The notes below the pieces were generated by a model, which saw only the letters and a list, made by a program, of their open reading frames with translations, was not told the origin of the DNA and made no database searches. A program made the translations under genes and the position numbers. From Bacteroidota bacterium (GTDB lineage Bacteria; Bacteroidota; Ignavibacteria; Ignavibacteriales; SURF-24), in the NCBI GenBank assembly GCA_030706145.1, contig JAUZPB010000001.1, positions 1 to 64,000 of the forward strand: DNA of 64,000 nt, in the 5' to 3' direction. Of the stretch, positions 27,106 to 36,717 are shown piece by piece; position 1 is the stretch's first letter; each line of letters begins with the position of its first letter.

Positions 27106-29679
27106 TTAAGTTTTGATCAAAACCATGGTAATATCGTCATTTTGTTCTCTTCCATCTCGAAAACTTTCGAGTGAATTCATAATAGAACCTATTATCATCT
27201 GGGAAGATTCAGTTTGGTTTTCTGAAATGACATGAGTTAACCTATCAACTCCAAAGAGTTCACTTTCTTTATTCATAGCTTCGCTAACACCATCTGAATA
27301 GAATGCATATGTTTGGCTTGTTTCCATGCCTATTTCAATTTCTTCTAAAGTATCGGAAAAGATCTTACCGACCTCTAGTCCAAGTCCAATTCCTTTTGGC
27401 TGGTATTCAGACATTTCATTTCCGCATAATAAAAGAAGCGGAGAATGGCCAGCCCTACAAAACTTAACTGTCTTACGTTCAGTATCGAACAAAGCAAGAT
27501 TTAGTGTTATGAACCAGTTTCTTTCAATGCTTTCATATATTCTACGGTTAACCTCTACTAAGACCTCCTTAGGTGATTTTCCATCCTGGCAGTAAAGCCG
27601 CATCATAGTTTGCAGCTTGGACATATACAAAGAAGCAGAAAGGCCTTTGCCAGAGACATCACCGACAAGAACAAAGACTCTTGAAGGAGATACTTTTATT
27701 ATGTCAAAATAATCACCACCTACCTGCATAGCAGGCGTCATAATGCCAGCAATATCCATCTGTGCAATCTCAGGGATAGATTTTGGAAGGAGGCTTTCCT
27801 GAATTTTTCTAGCATTCTCAAGATCTCTTTCGAAGGCAAGTTTTTGTGCTTCAGATTCATAAAGCCGTGCATTTTCAATTGATACTGCGGCCTGGTTAGC
27901 AGCTGCGCATAAGATTTCAAGATCTTTTCCAGAAAACTGAGAGCCTGAGCGCTTTAGACCAAAACAAAGTAAACCTATGACCTTAGATTTAATTATCATA
28001 GGTGTAATTGTAAAGATTTCTGAGTTTGATAGCTTTTCGTATTGCTCCGGAAAAGCAGTTGAAAATTCCTGCTGCTCTATTGATAAGGGCATTTTAAGTG
28101 TGATTTTTTCTCTTACAAAATGCGTCAAAGACATTTTTGAATCTGAAATGCAGAGATTATCATCGACACCTGTACCTCTTACAAGGTTAAACTTGCATTC
28201 CCCATTTTCTGTAGAAGCAGTCTTACTTTCGGCCATCAAAATTGCAAATTGTTTAAGATTAAGAGACTTTACAAAAGTCTCGTTCATCGAATCCAGGATA
28301 TTATCAAGTCCAACAATACTGACAACATCACTTCCAAACTTTAAGATAACGCGCTGATAGGCAAACTGTTCGGGATAGAATTTCCTTGTTAAAAGGTCCT
28401 GGAATTTATCCTTTGTAGATTGAAATACCATTGCAAAGACCACAAAAGATACAGCGGCAATTGCGTTTCTGTATTCAGTACCTATGAAGGATCCAATAGA
28501 CTGTCCAAGGCCATAGACCGTCAGAAAATAAATAGCTGCAATAGCAATAGTAGCTGTCCCATAAATAATTGTATTTTTTACAACTACGCTTACATCCATA
28601 AGCTGATACTTAAAAATTGAATAAGCAAAGGCAACCGGGATAATTGCAATAAGGATTATTGGAGTAAATAGTTCTGGTGAATTAAAGATTGTATCTGCAA
28701 TAACATTTACAATGGCAAGAGAATAAATAATTGCCAAGACCCCGAGGATATAACTTACAACGATCACAAATATAGGTTTTCTTTCCTTTGGATCTTTAAG
28801 TCGAATAAAACTAATAAGCAGAAGTATCAGGCCGAGGATATAGCCTATAATAGGGCTATAGCTAATGCTCTGAACGAACTTATTAAAAACTCCAGGGTTA
28901 GGATGAATAATAAGTAAATAGGCTTTCCCCAGGTAAGTCAATGCAAACAAAACAGATGGGACAGTATATATAAGGCGTTTTACCCATTTTTTCTCCATTA
29001 TTTTGTATGGTTTAGGAAACTCCAGGAAAAAATGCATTAAGAAAAATGGGAAAAAGATTGAGCCAAATGTCCAAAAGGTATCAAACACCTCAACTACGAT
29101 TATTCTTGACAGGCCAAGTGCTCTTGGATCCTTCATATTAGGTATAAACACAAAGCTCAGAAAAAGAATCATTGACATGCCAATACGGAAGAACAAACGT
29201 TGTACATATCCATTTGGTTTAGCCATAATAACAATAAAGCCAACAGCCAGCCAGATCAGCGCAAGCAGTGCAAAGGCTAGATTTCCATAGCTTACAAGTT
29301 TTTTTACATAGACCTCTGTTTCATATGTCCTCCCATTATGCTCATAAAGATATTTAGCATAATTACCGGCCCTTACTCTATTAAGGACAATTGTAGCAGT
29401 AGTGAGGTCTTTAATCCTAACGTTATTTATTTCGAGGAGATAATCGCCATTTCGAATTCCAGCATTCCAGCTTACGCCGCCGACCTTAACTTTATCGAAA
29501 TAAATAACCGTACTGTCAGGTTTTAACTCCTTTGCCAGCCATAGACATTCATCGTTAGATACGGGTCTTACTTCAACAATAAAGTACAGGGCTATAAATC
29601 CATAGACAGCAAGAATGGCAGTCAGTACAATGATTATTTTCTGTCTGTTCTTTTGTATATATGTTTTTAAAGAGGACAT
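27106..29679 (-). CDS. PDZ-containing membrane SpoIIE/PP2C phosphatase with GAF domain
   Basis: The 857-residue protein has a first transmembrane helix (about 14-35), a PDZ-like module (about 55-128: VKVGGVSWNAGIRNGDYLLE, consistent with a periplasmic position), about eight further helices to about residue 390, a GAF-like domain (about 430-600), a short coiled linker ending FERDLENARKIQESLLP, and a PP2C/SpoIIE domain. Phosphatase metal residues are present in VGGDYFDI, VGDVSGKG, FYSDGVSEA and NDDITMVLI. Such enzymes dephosphorylate STAS antagonists in partner-switch systems. It is the last of a run of four minus-strand genes whose products form such a switch. The PDZ may sense a periplasmic signal or bind peptide C-termini. 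Confidence 0.88.
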   Translation of the reverse strand: MSSLKTYIQKNRQKIIIVLTAILAVYGFIALYFIVEVRPVSNDECLWLAKELKPDSTVIYFDKVKVGGVSWNAGIRNGDYLLEINNVRIKDLTTATIVLNRVRAGNYAKYLYEHNGRTYETEVYVKKLVSYGNLAFALLALIWLAVGFIVIMAKPNGYVQRLFFRIGMSMILFLSFVFIPNMKDPRALGLSRIIVVEVFDTFWTFGSIFFPFFLMHFFLEFPKPYKIMEKKWVKRLIYTVPSVLFALTYLGKAYLLIIHPNPGVFNKFVQSISYSPIIGYILGLILLLISFIRLKDPKERKPIFVIVVSYILGVLAIIYSLAIVNVIADTIFNSPELFTPIILIAIIPVAFAYSIFKYQLMDVSVVVKNTIIYGTATIAIAAIYFLTVYGLGQSIGSFIGTEYRNAIAAVSFVVFAMVFQSTKDKFQDLLTRKFYPEQFAYQRVILKFGSDVVSIVGLDNILDSMNETFVKSLNLKQFAILMAESKTASTENGECKFNLVRGTGVDDNLCISDSKMSLTHFVREKITLKMPLSIEQQEFSTAFPEQYEKLSNSEIFTITPMIIKSKVIGLLCFGLKRSGSQFSGKDLEILCAAANQAAVSIENARLYESEAQKLAFERDLENARKIQESLLPKSIPEIAQMDIAGIMTPAMQVGGDYFDIIKVSPSRVFVLVGDVSGKGLSASLYMSKLQTMMRLYCQDGKSPKEVLVEVNRRIYESIERNWFITLNLALFDTERKTVKFCRAGHSPLLLLCGNEMSEYQPKGIGLGLEVGKIFSDTLEEIEIGMETSQTYAFYSDGVSEAMNKESELFGVDRLTHVISENQTESSQMIIGSIMNSLESFRDGREQNDDITMVLIKT

Positions 29680-29683
29680 AAAA

Positions 29684-31369
29684 TTACTTTACTTTAATAA
29701 TTAAAAGAGTAATATCATCGGATTGGTTAGCACCATCGACGAATCTTTCAACCTCAGCTTTTATATGGAAAAGGATGTCATTAGCAGACTTATTTTTAGC
29801 CTCAAGAACAATCTCTTCAAGCTTTTCATCTGAAAATTCTTCCATTTGCTTGTTCATTGCTTCTGTAACACCGTCAGTAAAAAGAATTAGTACATCGTCA
29901 GAATAAAGGGGCAATGTCTGAGAGACATAAGGGACAATAGTTTTCATTACGCCAAGGATCATTCCACCTTTGGTAAGTTTCAGAATTTCCCCATTTCTAA
30001 TTAGAAGTGGTGGATTATGACCCGCATTAACATAGGTCAGCATCTTTGTTTCATCGTTAATAATCCCCCAGAAGAAAGTAATAAAATTACCCATTACAGT
30101 ATTTTCTGAGATCAGGTCATTAATAACGTTAGTCGCCTGGTCAAGCTCCATTCCCTGCTTGCAAATACTTTTTAAGAAAGCCTGCAGGTTAGCCATAAGA
30201 AGAGAAGCAGGGACCCCCTTACCAGAAACATCACCAATTGCAAACAAGCAGGAATTATTAGCAAACTTCACCAGATCATAATAATCACCACCTACCTGTT
30301 TTGAAGAAATATTAACGGCAGCTATTTCAAAATTCTTCATTTTGGGGATTCTCTGTGGAAAGAGATTCTTTTGAATACCACGGGCAATCTCAAGATCCTC
30401 CTCCATTTTCTGTTTCTCTAAGGCTTCTTTAAATAGCTTTGCGTTTTCAATTGAAATAATAGCCAGGCTTCCTGTTGCATAGATAAACTCGACATCAGAT
30501 TCTGTAAAGTCCTGATTATTAAATCTTTTTCCAAGAAGCATTAGTCCCTTAGTTTCCCCCTGGATCTGCATTGGGATAATAAGTTCAACACCAAGTTGTT
30601 TGAGTCCCAGGAACTCATCTGGGAAGTTCCTACTAAATAAAGGGGAAGTTATCTTGGAAGTATCGCATTTTTTGAGGGCTTCCTGAAGAATTTTTTTCTG
30701 AATCTTTGCTTCAATAATTTGTGCTTCTTCTTTGCCACCGCAGAGAACAACAGCGTAGCTTGTAACCATTAGTTGTCCAATAACAGAATAGACAAGAAGT
30801 TTTCCAACTCTTGAAGCTTCAAGAACGCCGCTAAACTCTTTACTAAGCTCAAAAAGAGAAGTAAGCATCGCAACCTTGGAGTCAAGGTTTCTGTTTGCCT
30901 CTTTTAGTTTTTCGACTATAATTGAATTTTCTATTGCCGTAGCAGCAATATTAATAAGAGTATTTAGGAAATCCCTATCTTCCTGAAGATACTCTCCCTT
31001 GGTCAATCTTTCACCAAGGAAAATAATTCCTCTTAGTCCCTGAGAAGAGATAATATCCTGATAAAAGACAAATTTAAGTTTATCGCAGAATTCGGCTAAT
31101 AGTGCATTATCATAAGTCTTATCGCACAAGGGCACATTTGGAAATTGCCCGATTATTTCTTCAGAGATTCCTTTGGAAGCTTTAATCCTAAGTTTGTCAT
31201 CGCTATCGAAAAGAGCAACAAACCCCTTTGTAGTATGAAATTTTCCAAAGCAAGTTAAAAGGAGGTTATTTAAAATAAATTTAAGGTCCAGGCTGGAATT
31301 AATAAAATTACTAAAATCTACAAGAGCAGATAAATTTCTTTGTGCGCCAAAGGTATCTATTGTATTCAT
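29684..31369 (-). CDS. Cytosolic GAF-GAF-PP2C (SpoIIE-type) phosphatase
   Basis: The 561-residue protein has no transmembrane segment. Residues about 15-160 and 170-320 look like two GAF domains (FVALFDSDDKLRIKASKG; YAVVLCGGKEEAQ). A linker with DLEIARGIQKNLFP leads to the PP2C domain (about 340-561) with VGGDYYDL, IGDVSGKG, LFTDGVTEAMN and QSDDITLLI. It likely removes phosphate from a STAS protein upon a small-molecule or redox cue at the GAF domains. It starts 17 bases after the RsbW-like gene and ends 4 bases before the PDZ phosphatase gene, so all are in one operon. Confidence 0.88.
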   Translation of the reverse strand: MNTIDTFGAQRNLSALVDFSNFINSSLDLKFILNNLLLTCFGKFHTTKGFVALFDSDDKLRIKASKGISEEIIGQFPNVPLCDKTYDNALLAEFCDKLKFVFYQDIISSQGLRGIIFLGERLTKGEYLQEDRDFLNTLINIAATAIENSIIVEKLKEANRNLDSKVAMLTSLFELSKEFSGVLEASRVGKLLVYSVIGQLMVTSYAVVLCGGKEEAQIIEAKIQKKILQEALKKCDTSKITSPLFSRNFPDEFLGLKQLGVELIIPMQIQGETKGLMLLGKRFNNQDFTESDVEFIYATGSLAIISIENAKLFKEALEKQKMEEDLEIARGIQKNLFPQRIPKMKNFEIAAVNISSKQVGGDYYDLVKFANNSCLFAIGDVSGKGVPASLLMANLQAFLKSICKQGMELDQATNVINDLISENTVMGNFITFFWGIINDETKMLTYVNAGHNPPLLIRNGEILKLTKGGMILGVMKTIVPYVSQTLPLYSDDVLILFTDGVTEAMNKQMEEFSDEKLEEIVLEAKNKSANDILFHIKAEVERFVDGANQSDDITLLIIKVK

Positions 31370-31386
31370 ATAATTAGTTTCAAAGC

Positions 31387-31878
31387 TTATAAATATTTAA
31401 CTAATATAACCTGATTGCCATTTCCTGCGCCAGAGCTAAAATTCACCTCATCCATTAATTTCTTCATTAAATAAATACCTAGTCCGCCAACTTTATGCTG
31501 TCTGTAATACTTTCTTATATCTGGTTCTGGAACGGCAGTGGGATCAAAATTACTACCAAAGTCAGTAATAGCAACTTTCATCTTATTTTCAGAGACGCTT
31601 ATATTAACGATAATATCTCCCTCAGGAGAGTTTTGATATGCGTGTTTAATGACATTAGTACATGCCTCATCAACAGCAAGGGCAATCTTATCAATAGTCT
31701 CATCACTAAAGCCGCACGATTTAGCTGCAGCTTTTGTAAAGTCTCTGATAATCGCCAAATTATCGGTTGTGCTTTTGACAACCAATTCTTTATCAAATAA
31801 TTTATTTGCGGTATTCAAATTATTAACTCTTCTCGTTGAACTTTTTAATGGCTTCTTTTTCATCAGTATAAAACTCAT
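31387..31878 (-). CDS. RsbW-like anti-sigma factor serine kinase
   Basis: The 163-residue protein is a single GHKL ATPase domain: N-box VDEACTNVIKHAYQN, G1 VAITDFGSNFDP and G2 VGGLGIYLMKKLMDEV. RsbW/SpoIIAB-type proteins phosphorylate a STAS antagonist and, when free, hold a sigma factor or other target inactive. The frame overlaps the upstream STAS gene by about 55 bases. ATG starts at 31878 and 31863 and a TTG at 31821, directly after the STAS stop, are all possible; the conserved domain begins near FDKELVVKS, so the true start may be the TTG. No SigB-type sigma is adjacent. Confidence 0.87.
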   Translation of the reverse strand: MSFILMKKKPLKSSTRRVNNLNTANKLFDKELVVKSTTDNLAIIRDFTKAAAKSCGFSDETIDKIALAVDEACTNVIKHAYQNSPEGDIIVNISVSENKMKVAITDFGSNFDPTAVPEPDIRKYYRQHKVGGLGIYLMKKLMDEVNFSSGAGNGNQVILVKYL

Positions 31879-32176
31879 ATAAGAGAGGGAATCCCAGAAG
31901 GTCGAAAATATTATAGACTTTTGGGCTCATATTAGTAAACTTAATATCCCCATCATTTTCCCGCATAGTTTCAACATAAGCCATAAAGACTCCAAGTCCT
32001 GCGCTGCTTATGTAAGCTAGATTTTCAAAGTTAACGACGACCTTGAATCTTTTATCCTCAATGAGTTTTGTAAAAACATTCTCAAGTTCCGGAGCAGTAT
32101 GTGCGTCAAGATATCCACGTAAATCTACAATATCTACATGGCTGTCTTCACGCGTCTCCACATTAAAATCAACCAT
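31823..32176 (-). CDS. STAS-domain anti-sigma factor antagonist
   Basis: The 117-residue protein is a single STAS domain: DIVDLRGYLDAHTAPELENVF, VVVNFENLAYISSAGLGVFMAYV and a C-terminal helix. The Ser in ISSAGLG is at the position that is phosphorylated by RsbW-type kinases in SpoIIAA/RsbV. Its start overlaps the stop of the upstream phosphatase in the sequence TAATG, so translation is coupled, and its end overlaps the RsbW-like frame. Phosphatase, antagonist and kinase thus are produced together. Confidence 0.9.
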   Translation of the reverse strand: MVDFNVETREDSHVDIVDLRGYLDAHTAPELENVFTKLIEDKRFKVVVNFENLAYISSAGLGVFMAYVETMRENDGDIKFTNMSPKVYNIFDLLGFPLLYEFYTDEKEAIKKFNEKS

Positions 32177-34260
32177 TAAATCTCTCCCGCTTTATTATTT
32201 TTTTCTTTTGTCCATTTAAAAATAACTAAAGTTATATCATCATGCTGCGGATTTCCCTGCGAATAAGTGGTCACATCCTTCATAATCTGGTTAGAAAGTT
32301 CATTTATATCCCCCATGCAACTGTGCAGTATGGTCCTTTCGAATCTCTCATAGCCATAATCCTCCAGGCTGGCATTCTTCGCTTCCGGAATTCCGTCAGT
32401 GAACAGCACCAATATATCACTTTCTTTTAACTTAATCCTTACTTCTTCGAGAGAATTTAGAAAATTTGGCGAGAAATCTAAGCCAAGTCCCATTCCCGAG
32501 GGTTTAATTTCTTCAATTTGTCCATCTCTGACAAGCAATAATGGTGAATGCCCTGCTCTTGAGGTATACATTACTTCATTTTTTGTATCAATTATTCCAT
32601 AAATAACTGTAACAAAACTTTTTTTATCCAGACTTCCCCGCAAGATCTCATTAGCTTTAGTGAGGACTTCCCTTGGGCTAAGAATCAGTTTAGCCAGGGA
32701 CTCAAAAATTCCTTTAACTTCGGCCATAATAAATGCAGCTGAGATTCCCTTACCGGAGACATCAGCAATAACAAAGCCGAGTAAATTTTCCTCCAGGCGA
32801 AAGAAATCATAATAATCGCCACCAACTTCAAAGGCAGGAATAAAAAGAGCAGATATCTCAAGGCCCTTTATATCCGGGGTTTTATGGGGCAATATTTTAT
32901 ATTGAATCTCACGGGCAACATCGAGTTCCTTTTCAAGTCTTTCCTTCTCGAGAGATTCTTCGAGAAGTTTTGCGTTTTCTATAGCAACTGCAGCATAGTC
33001 AGCAAAAGCGCCAATTGCTTTTTGGTCATCATCGTCAAAAAGATCCTCATTTCTGCGCGCTGCAATAAGGTAGCCATTAATGAAATTATGTACCTTGAGT
33101 GGTGAAACAGCAAATGAACTAAAGTCGTTTGAAGGGAACCCTCCATTACCATTTAGGCTAGCCTGTTTCTTTGAGATAGTCTTTACTGTATTAATATTTT
33201 TCAAATCAAACTGATCAGTAAGAGCGTTAGTTATTTTATCAGCCTCAAGATAGCCAATATTTCTAACGGCACTTAAGGAAAGTTCACCCTTACTATTTGA
33301 GACCAGCCAGGCAGAATCCGATTTGCACACCTGAATAGTAATATCTGTTACAGTATCAGCCAGTTCCTTAAAGTCGAAGACCTGAGTAATAAGTCTGCTC
33401 AGATCCATAAGAGAAGATACTTCCATTGCCTTTCGGTCAAAAGCCTCAGCCGTTGGTAAATGGAATAGAGTTGTAAAAAACACTATTCCGAAAAATATTG
33501 ATCCATAGATCATCATCATTTCTAAGAACTGATGCAAGGCCGGAGAAAACTCGGTAAGTGTTTTATTGGTCAGACTTGGGTTTGAACTAAGGCCTGCATT
33601 TACACCAAATAATATAGATAGTATGATCGAAATAACCAGCAGGTATATTTTCTCTTTTTTTGTAAGAAATGCTATCCAAGAAATTCGAATCGAATTTAAT
33701 ATTATAAGTAGAATAGTTACTACTTTGAAAGCATTATTAATAAAATCAAAAGATGGGGTCAGGAAATTCAAAGTAGCCGAAGCAGAAGTAGCCAAAAGGA
33801 AGCCAATCATTGAATTAAAATACAAAATATTTCCCTTCTTCTGCTTAAGAAAGAAAAGTCTTTTGAAGACACTGAAGATGTAAGACAATGCGGCAATAAA
33901 AATCAGAGAATATAATATAGAAGCTATTGAATAAAAGAAATTAGCATAATTAGATTCGCTAAAAATTCCTGCAAACAATGCTGCAATAACAGCCAGAACA
34001 AAAAATATAAATGCATTTAGGATTCCTGCATTCAGGATTAAGGAAAGAGGTGGATATTTCTTTTCCTCAATGAATTCTGTAACATATAAAGTTATAACAT
34101 AAAACGTTAACACCACAAGCGCTTCATTAATTACAACCATTATAGGTGAAAAGCCCATATCATCTGGGAAGACCAGGCGAAAGAGGAACAAAATAATCGA
34201 AAATGATATAGCATTTTCTAATTTTCGGTTATTATCGAAGGAGAAAAAATTTAGTTTCAT
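32176..34260 (-). CDS. Membrane GAF-PP2C (SpoIIE-type) phosphatase
   Basis: I place the start at ATG 34260 (MKLNFFSFDNNRKLENAIS); a TTG 36 bases earlier is less likely. The N-terminal 280 or so residues have about eight hydrophobic helices. A GAF-like region (about 290-450) follows with LSRLITQVFDFKELADTVTDI, then a linker with LDVAREIQYKILP and a PP2C domain with VGGDYYDF, IADVSGKGISAAF, LFTDGIPEAKN and QHDDITLVI. It is the first gene of the switch operon, coupled to the STAS gene by TAATG. It probably senses a membrane or small-molecule cue and dephosphorylates the STAS protein. Confidence 0.88.
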   Translation of the reverse strand: MKLNFFSFDNNRKLENAISFSIILFLFRLVFPDDMGFSPIMVVINEALVVLTFYVITLYVTEFIEEKKYPPLSLILNAGILNAFIFFVLAVIAALFAGIFSESNYANFFYSIASILYSLIFIAALSYIFSVFKRLFFLKQKKGNILYFNSMIGFLLATSASATLNFLTPSFDFINNAFKVVTILLIILNSIRISWIAFLTKKEKIYLLVISIILSILFGVNAGLSSNPSLTNKTLTEFSPALHQFLEMMMIYGSIFFGIVFFTTLFHLPTAEAFDRKAMEVSSLMDLSRLITQVFDFKELADTVTDITIQVCKSDSAWLVSNSKGELSLSAVRNIGYLEADKITNALTDQFDLKNINTVKTISKKQASLNGNGGFPSNDFSSFAVSPLKVHNFINGYLIAARRNEDLFDDDDQKAIGAFADYAAVAIENAKLLEESLEKERLEKELDVAREIQYKILPHKTPDIKGLEISALFIPAFEVGGDYYDFFRLEENLLGFVIADVSGKGISAAFIMAEVKGIFESLAKLILSPREVLTKANEILRGSLDKKSFVTVIYGIIDTKNEVMYTSRAGHSPLLLVRDGQIEEIKPSGMGLGLDFSPNFLNSLEEVRIKLKESDILVLFTDGIPEAKNASLEDYGYERFERTILHSCMGDINELSNQIMKDVTTYSQGNPQHDDITLVIFKWTKEKNNKAGEI

Positions 34261-34355
34261 AAAATTAAGACAATAATTAAAAAAACAGCCAGTCAAGAAA
34301 ATGAATTCACTTTTAGATCATAATGAATTCATTTTTTTGCTGTCCAGATAAAATT

Positions 34356-35639
34356 TCATTTCTTTAGTTTTTTCAACTTAAGATTCTTCAATTTCTGCAT
34401 TTCGCCTTTTAGTTTAGCTTTATCTTTTTCACTTAGCATAGTGTCGTTATCTATTGCAGTTTGTATAGAATCCATATTAAATCTTACGTTCTTCATTGCT
34501 TCGATTGAAAAACTCATTGCTGCCTGCACAATAGAATCCACATTAGGCAGATCAATATTTATTTCGAAATCCTCAGAAGAGTTATTAGCCTGAGGTGGTA
34601 TAGGTACATCAGTTCTATTTGTGCCGGTTGTTCCCCTTTTAGCTTTAATACGAACAGGTGGAACAGGAGGAATAGGAGTATGAAACTTAATGGAGATATT
34701 CTTTAGCTCTTTTGCCGCCTTTTCAAGTTCAACATTCAATCTATGAATTTCACTCTCAACTGGCACTTCCGGAATATCAGGTATTTGGACCCTGCAAGAA
34801 TTAGAATCTATCGTAACGTCAAAAAGTCTTCTTCCAAAGCGTGTCTGTGAATGGGATTTAACAAGGTCCCTGTTTAATTTAATTCTAAGTCTTGAATCGA
34901 GTTGCTTTTCCTCACCAGATGGTGTAGTTCGAGGCTCAGTCTTATCAAAATTAAATTCTTTTGTAAAAATAGTATCAGAATGAACAAATATATACTTATT
35001 ATTATTGAAAGATTTTACATCAGAGACCATCTTGGAAATTGATGGAGCATTAGCACTATAGAATTCCTCCGGGAAGACTCTTTTGAACTTACTATTGTTA
35101 GCCTTTGATGCAAAAAGCAGCATATCGGCCATAAGTGCTTTATTTAGGTTCCAGAGATTTGAATTAATTGCAAGTGTATTCCTATCGTTTACGAGTACCT
35201 GTGTCTGAATTCTTCCCTGGTAAGAATTCAGTATAGAATCGAGTTGTCCTTTTTGCTTTGCATTTAGTTCCAGTACTTCTTTAAACTGTTCAAGGTTATT
35301 AGTCTTTGGGTTATACTTAGTATTACGGAATTCGAAATACTCTTTTCCATCATTTTCGCTGCCGAGTTGTAAGACCTGGTTATTCTGTTTATCGATAGGC
35401 AGTTCTTTATAGAAAGCAAAATTAAAAATATCCTCATTTGTCAGTTTATTAGCCGAAAAGAGGGGTTCAAGATTCTGGGCATAGAAGTCGGCCAAATTAG
35501 CCTTCTGCTTTTCAACATAGGACTTCAGATCCTGTTTCCTGAATAAAATCATCAGGCCTATTGTCAAGAGGATCAGACCTGAAATAAAGATACTTTTTTT
35601 ACTCAAGAAAAAAGTTTTCGAAAATTTTTGTCCAGCCAT
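34356..35639 (-). CDS. Single-pass membrane protein downstream of an ECF sigma gene
   Basis: The 427-residue protein has a short basic N-terminus, one transmembrane helix (IFISGLILLTIGLMILF, about 17-33) and a long polar region that would lie in the periplasm. Residues about 119-134 read LELNAKQKGQLDSILN, which resembles the LTxxQ helix of Spy/CpxP-like or heavy-metal-sensor proteins. A second part is rich in Pro/Val (HTPIPPVPPVRIKAK, IPPQANNS). The C-terminus is Lys/Leu-rich. I do not recognise the family. It lies about 160 bases downstream of the ECF sigma gene on the same strand, where an anti-sigma factor is often found, but it lacks an obvious zinc-finger anti-sigma motif in its short cytosolic part. 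Confidence 0.75.
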   Translation of the reverse strand: MAGQKFSKTFFLSKKSIFISGLILLTIGLMILFRKQDLKSYVEKQKANLADFYAQNLEPLFSANKLTNEDIFNFAFYKELPIDKQNNQVLQLGSENDGKEYFEFRNTKYNPKTNNLEQFKEVLELNAKQKGQLDSILNSYQGRIQTQVLVNDRNTLAINSNLWNLNKALMADMLLFASKANNSKFKRVFPEEFYSANAPSISKMVSDVKSFNNNKYIFVHSDTIFTKEFNFDKTEPRTTPSGEEKQLDSRLRIKLNRDLVKSHSQTRFGRRLFDVTIDSNSCRVQIPDIPEVPVESEIHRLNVELEKAAKELKNISIKFHTPIPPVPPVRIKAKRGTTGTNRTDVPIPPQANNSSEDFEINIDLPNVDSIVQAAMSFSIEAMKNVRFNMDSIQTAIDNDTMLSEKDKAKLKGEMQKLKNLKLKKLKK

Positions 35640-35800
35640 AAGGTTCTCTTTTCCTTAAAAGACAGAAATATGAATAGTTAAATTTTCAGGTATTACTCAC
35701 TAGAAAAAGTAATATGGGCGAAATGTTAAAAAGCGAACAAAAGACAGAATATATTTAAACCTAGAAGTCAATTTTCTAAAAAAGACAGAAGAAAAGTCTT

Positions 35801-36388
35801 TTAGGTCATCAGGTCCTTTTCAAAAGGTTGGAGTAGATATTTCAGGCTCTCACGTGCTCTGAAAATCCTGGATTTTACCGTACCGACCTCGCAATCCAGT
35901 GTATCGGCTATTTCCTTATAGCTCAATCCATCAACCTCTCGCATAATAAGTGGGACCCTCAGTTTCTCAGGGAGCTTGGAAATTGCATGTTGAACAATTT
36001 CAGTTGTATCAACGTATTCACTACTCATTCTAGAGCTTCCGTATTCCTCTTCGGAGTCTTTAATAGGAATAAAGATACTTCGAATCTTAATTTTTCTAAG
36101 GTGGTCTTTACACTTGTTTACAGTAATTCTGTAAAGCCATGTAGTAAACTGAGATTCAAAGCGGAAATACTTTAGTTTGTTGAAGACGCTAATAAATACA
36201 TCCTGAGAAATATCGTCTATCATTTCGCGATTACCCACAGTAATGTAAACAAGATTTCTGACTTTATCTTTATGTTTAAGAACGAGATCTCTAAAGGTAG
36301 ACTCATCCCCTTCTATAAATCTTTTGATTAAAGCAAAATCATCATCCTGATTTAATGCTTGCTGGTAATTTAGGTCCAAATCGCTCAT
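35801..36388 (-). CDS. ECF-type RNA polymerase sigma factor
   Basis: The 195-residue protein has sigma region 2 (ALIKRFIEGDESTFRDLVLK; IDDISQDVFISVFNKL; WLYRITVNKCKDHLRK) and region 4 (LPEKLRVPLIMREVDGLSYKEIADTLDCEVGTVKSRIFRARESL), with no region 1 or 3. It is thus an extracytoplasmic-function sigma factor of the RpoE/SigW style. It is divergently oriented from the lone STAS gene, and the putative membrane partner is downstream. ECF factors are usually held by membrane anti-sigma proteins rather than by RsbW kinases, so its link to the switch operon is uncertain. Confidence 0.93.
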   Translation of the reverse strand: MSDLDLNYQQALNQDDDFALIKRFIEGDESTFRDLVLKHKDKVRNLVYITVGNREMIDDISQDVFISVFNKLKYFRFESQFTTWLYRITVNKCKDHLRKIKIRSIFIPIKDSEEEYGSSRMSSEYVDTTEIVQHAISKLPEKLRVPLIMREVDGLSYKEIADTLDCEVGTVKSRIFRARESLKYLLQPFEKDLMT

Positions 36389-36717
36389 ATTAAGATATAT
36401 TTATTAGACGAAATTGATTTTGCATAGTTCCCTATATACATTCCGGAATTCCATAAAACTGCTGTCAAAATAAAGAGTGGTAAGCGATTAAAGCATAATA
36501 TGGGAGCAACAAAGCCAAAATTAAAGTTAACAAAGTATAGTCTAAAGACAACAGTTATTTGTAAATTTGCAATGAAAAAGTTTCGCCGGAATATAATTTT
36601 TACTATTTTGCGAAAAAATAATATGAAATATATAAAAATAATAATAAATTCCTTTAATCTGCTTGCAAAAAATGGCATATGTAAGTAAATTTATCCCAGT
36701 AAATAAAAGGAGCATCC
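36389..36717. other. Divergent intergenic region between ECF sigma and STAS genes
   Basis: About 330 AT-rich bases with overlapping possible promoters in both directions. AAAGGAG at 36707-36713 is the ribosome-binding site of the STAS gene. I see no RNA gene or strong inverted repeat. Confidence 0.5.

Noticed and set aside
36385-36678. 97-codon minus-strand frame overlapping the ECF sigma start
   Set aside because: It is Phe/Ile-rich translation of AT-rich divergent promoter DNA, with no start signal.
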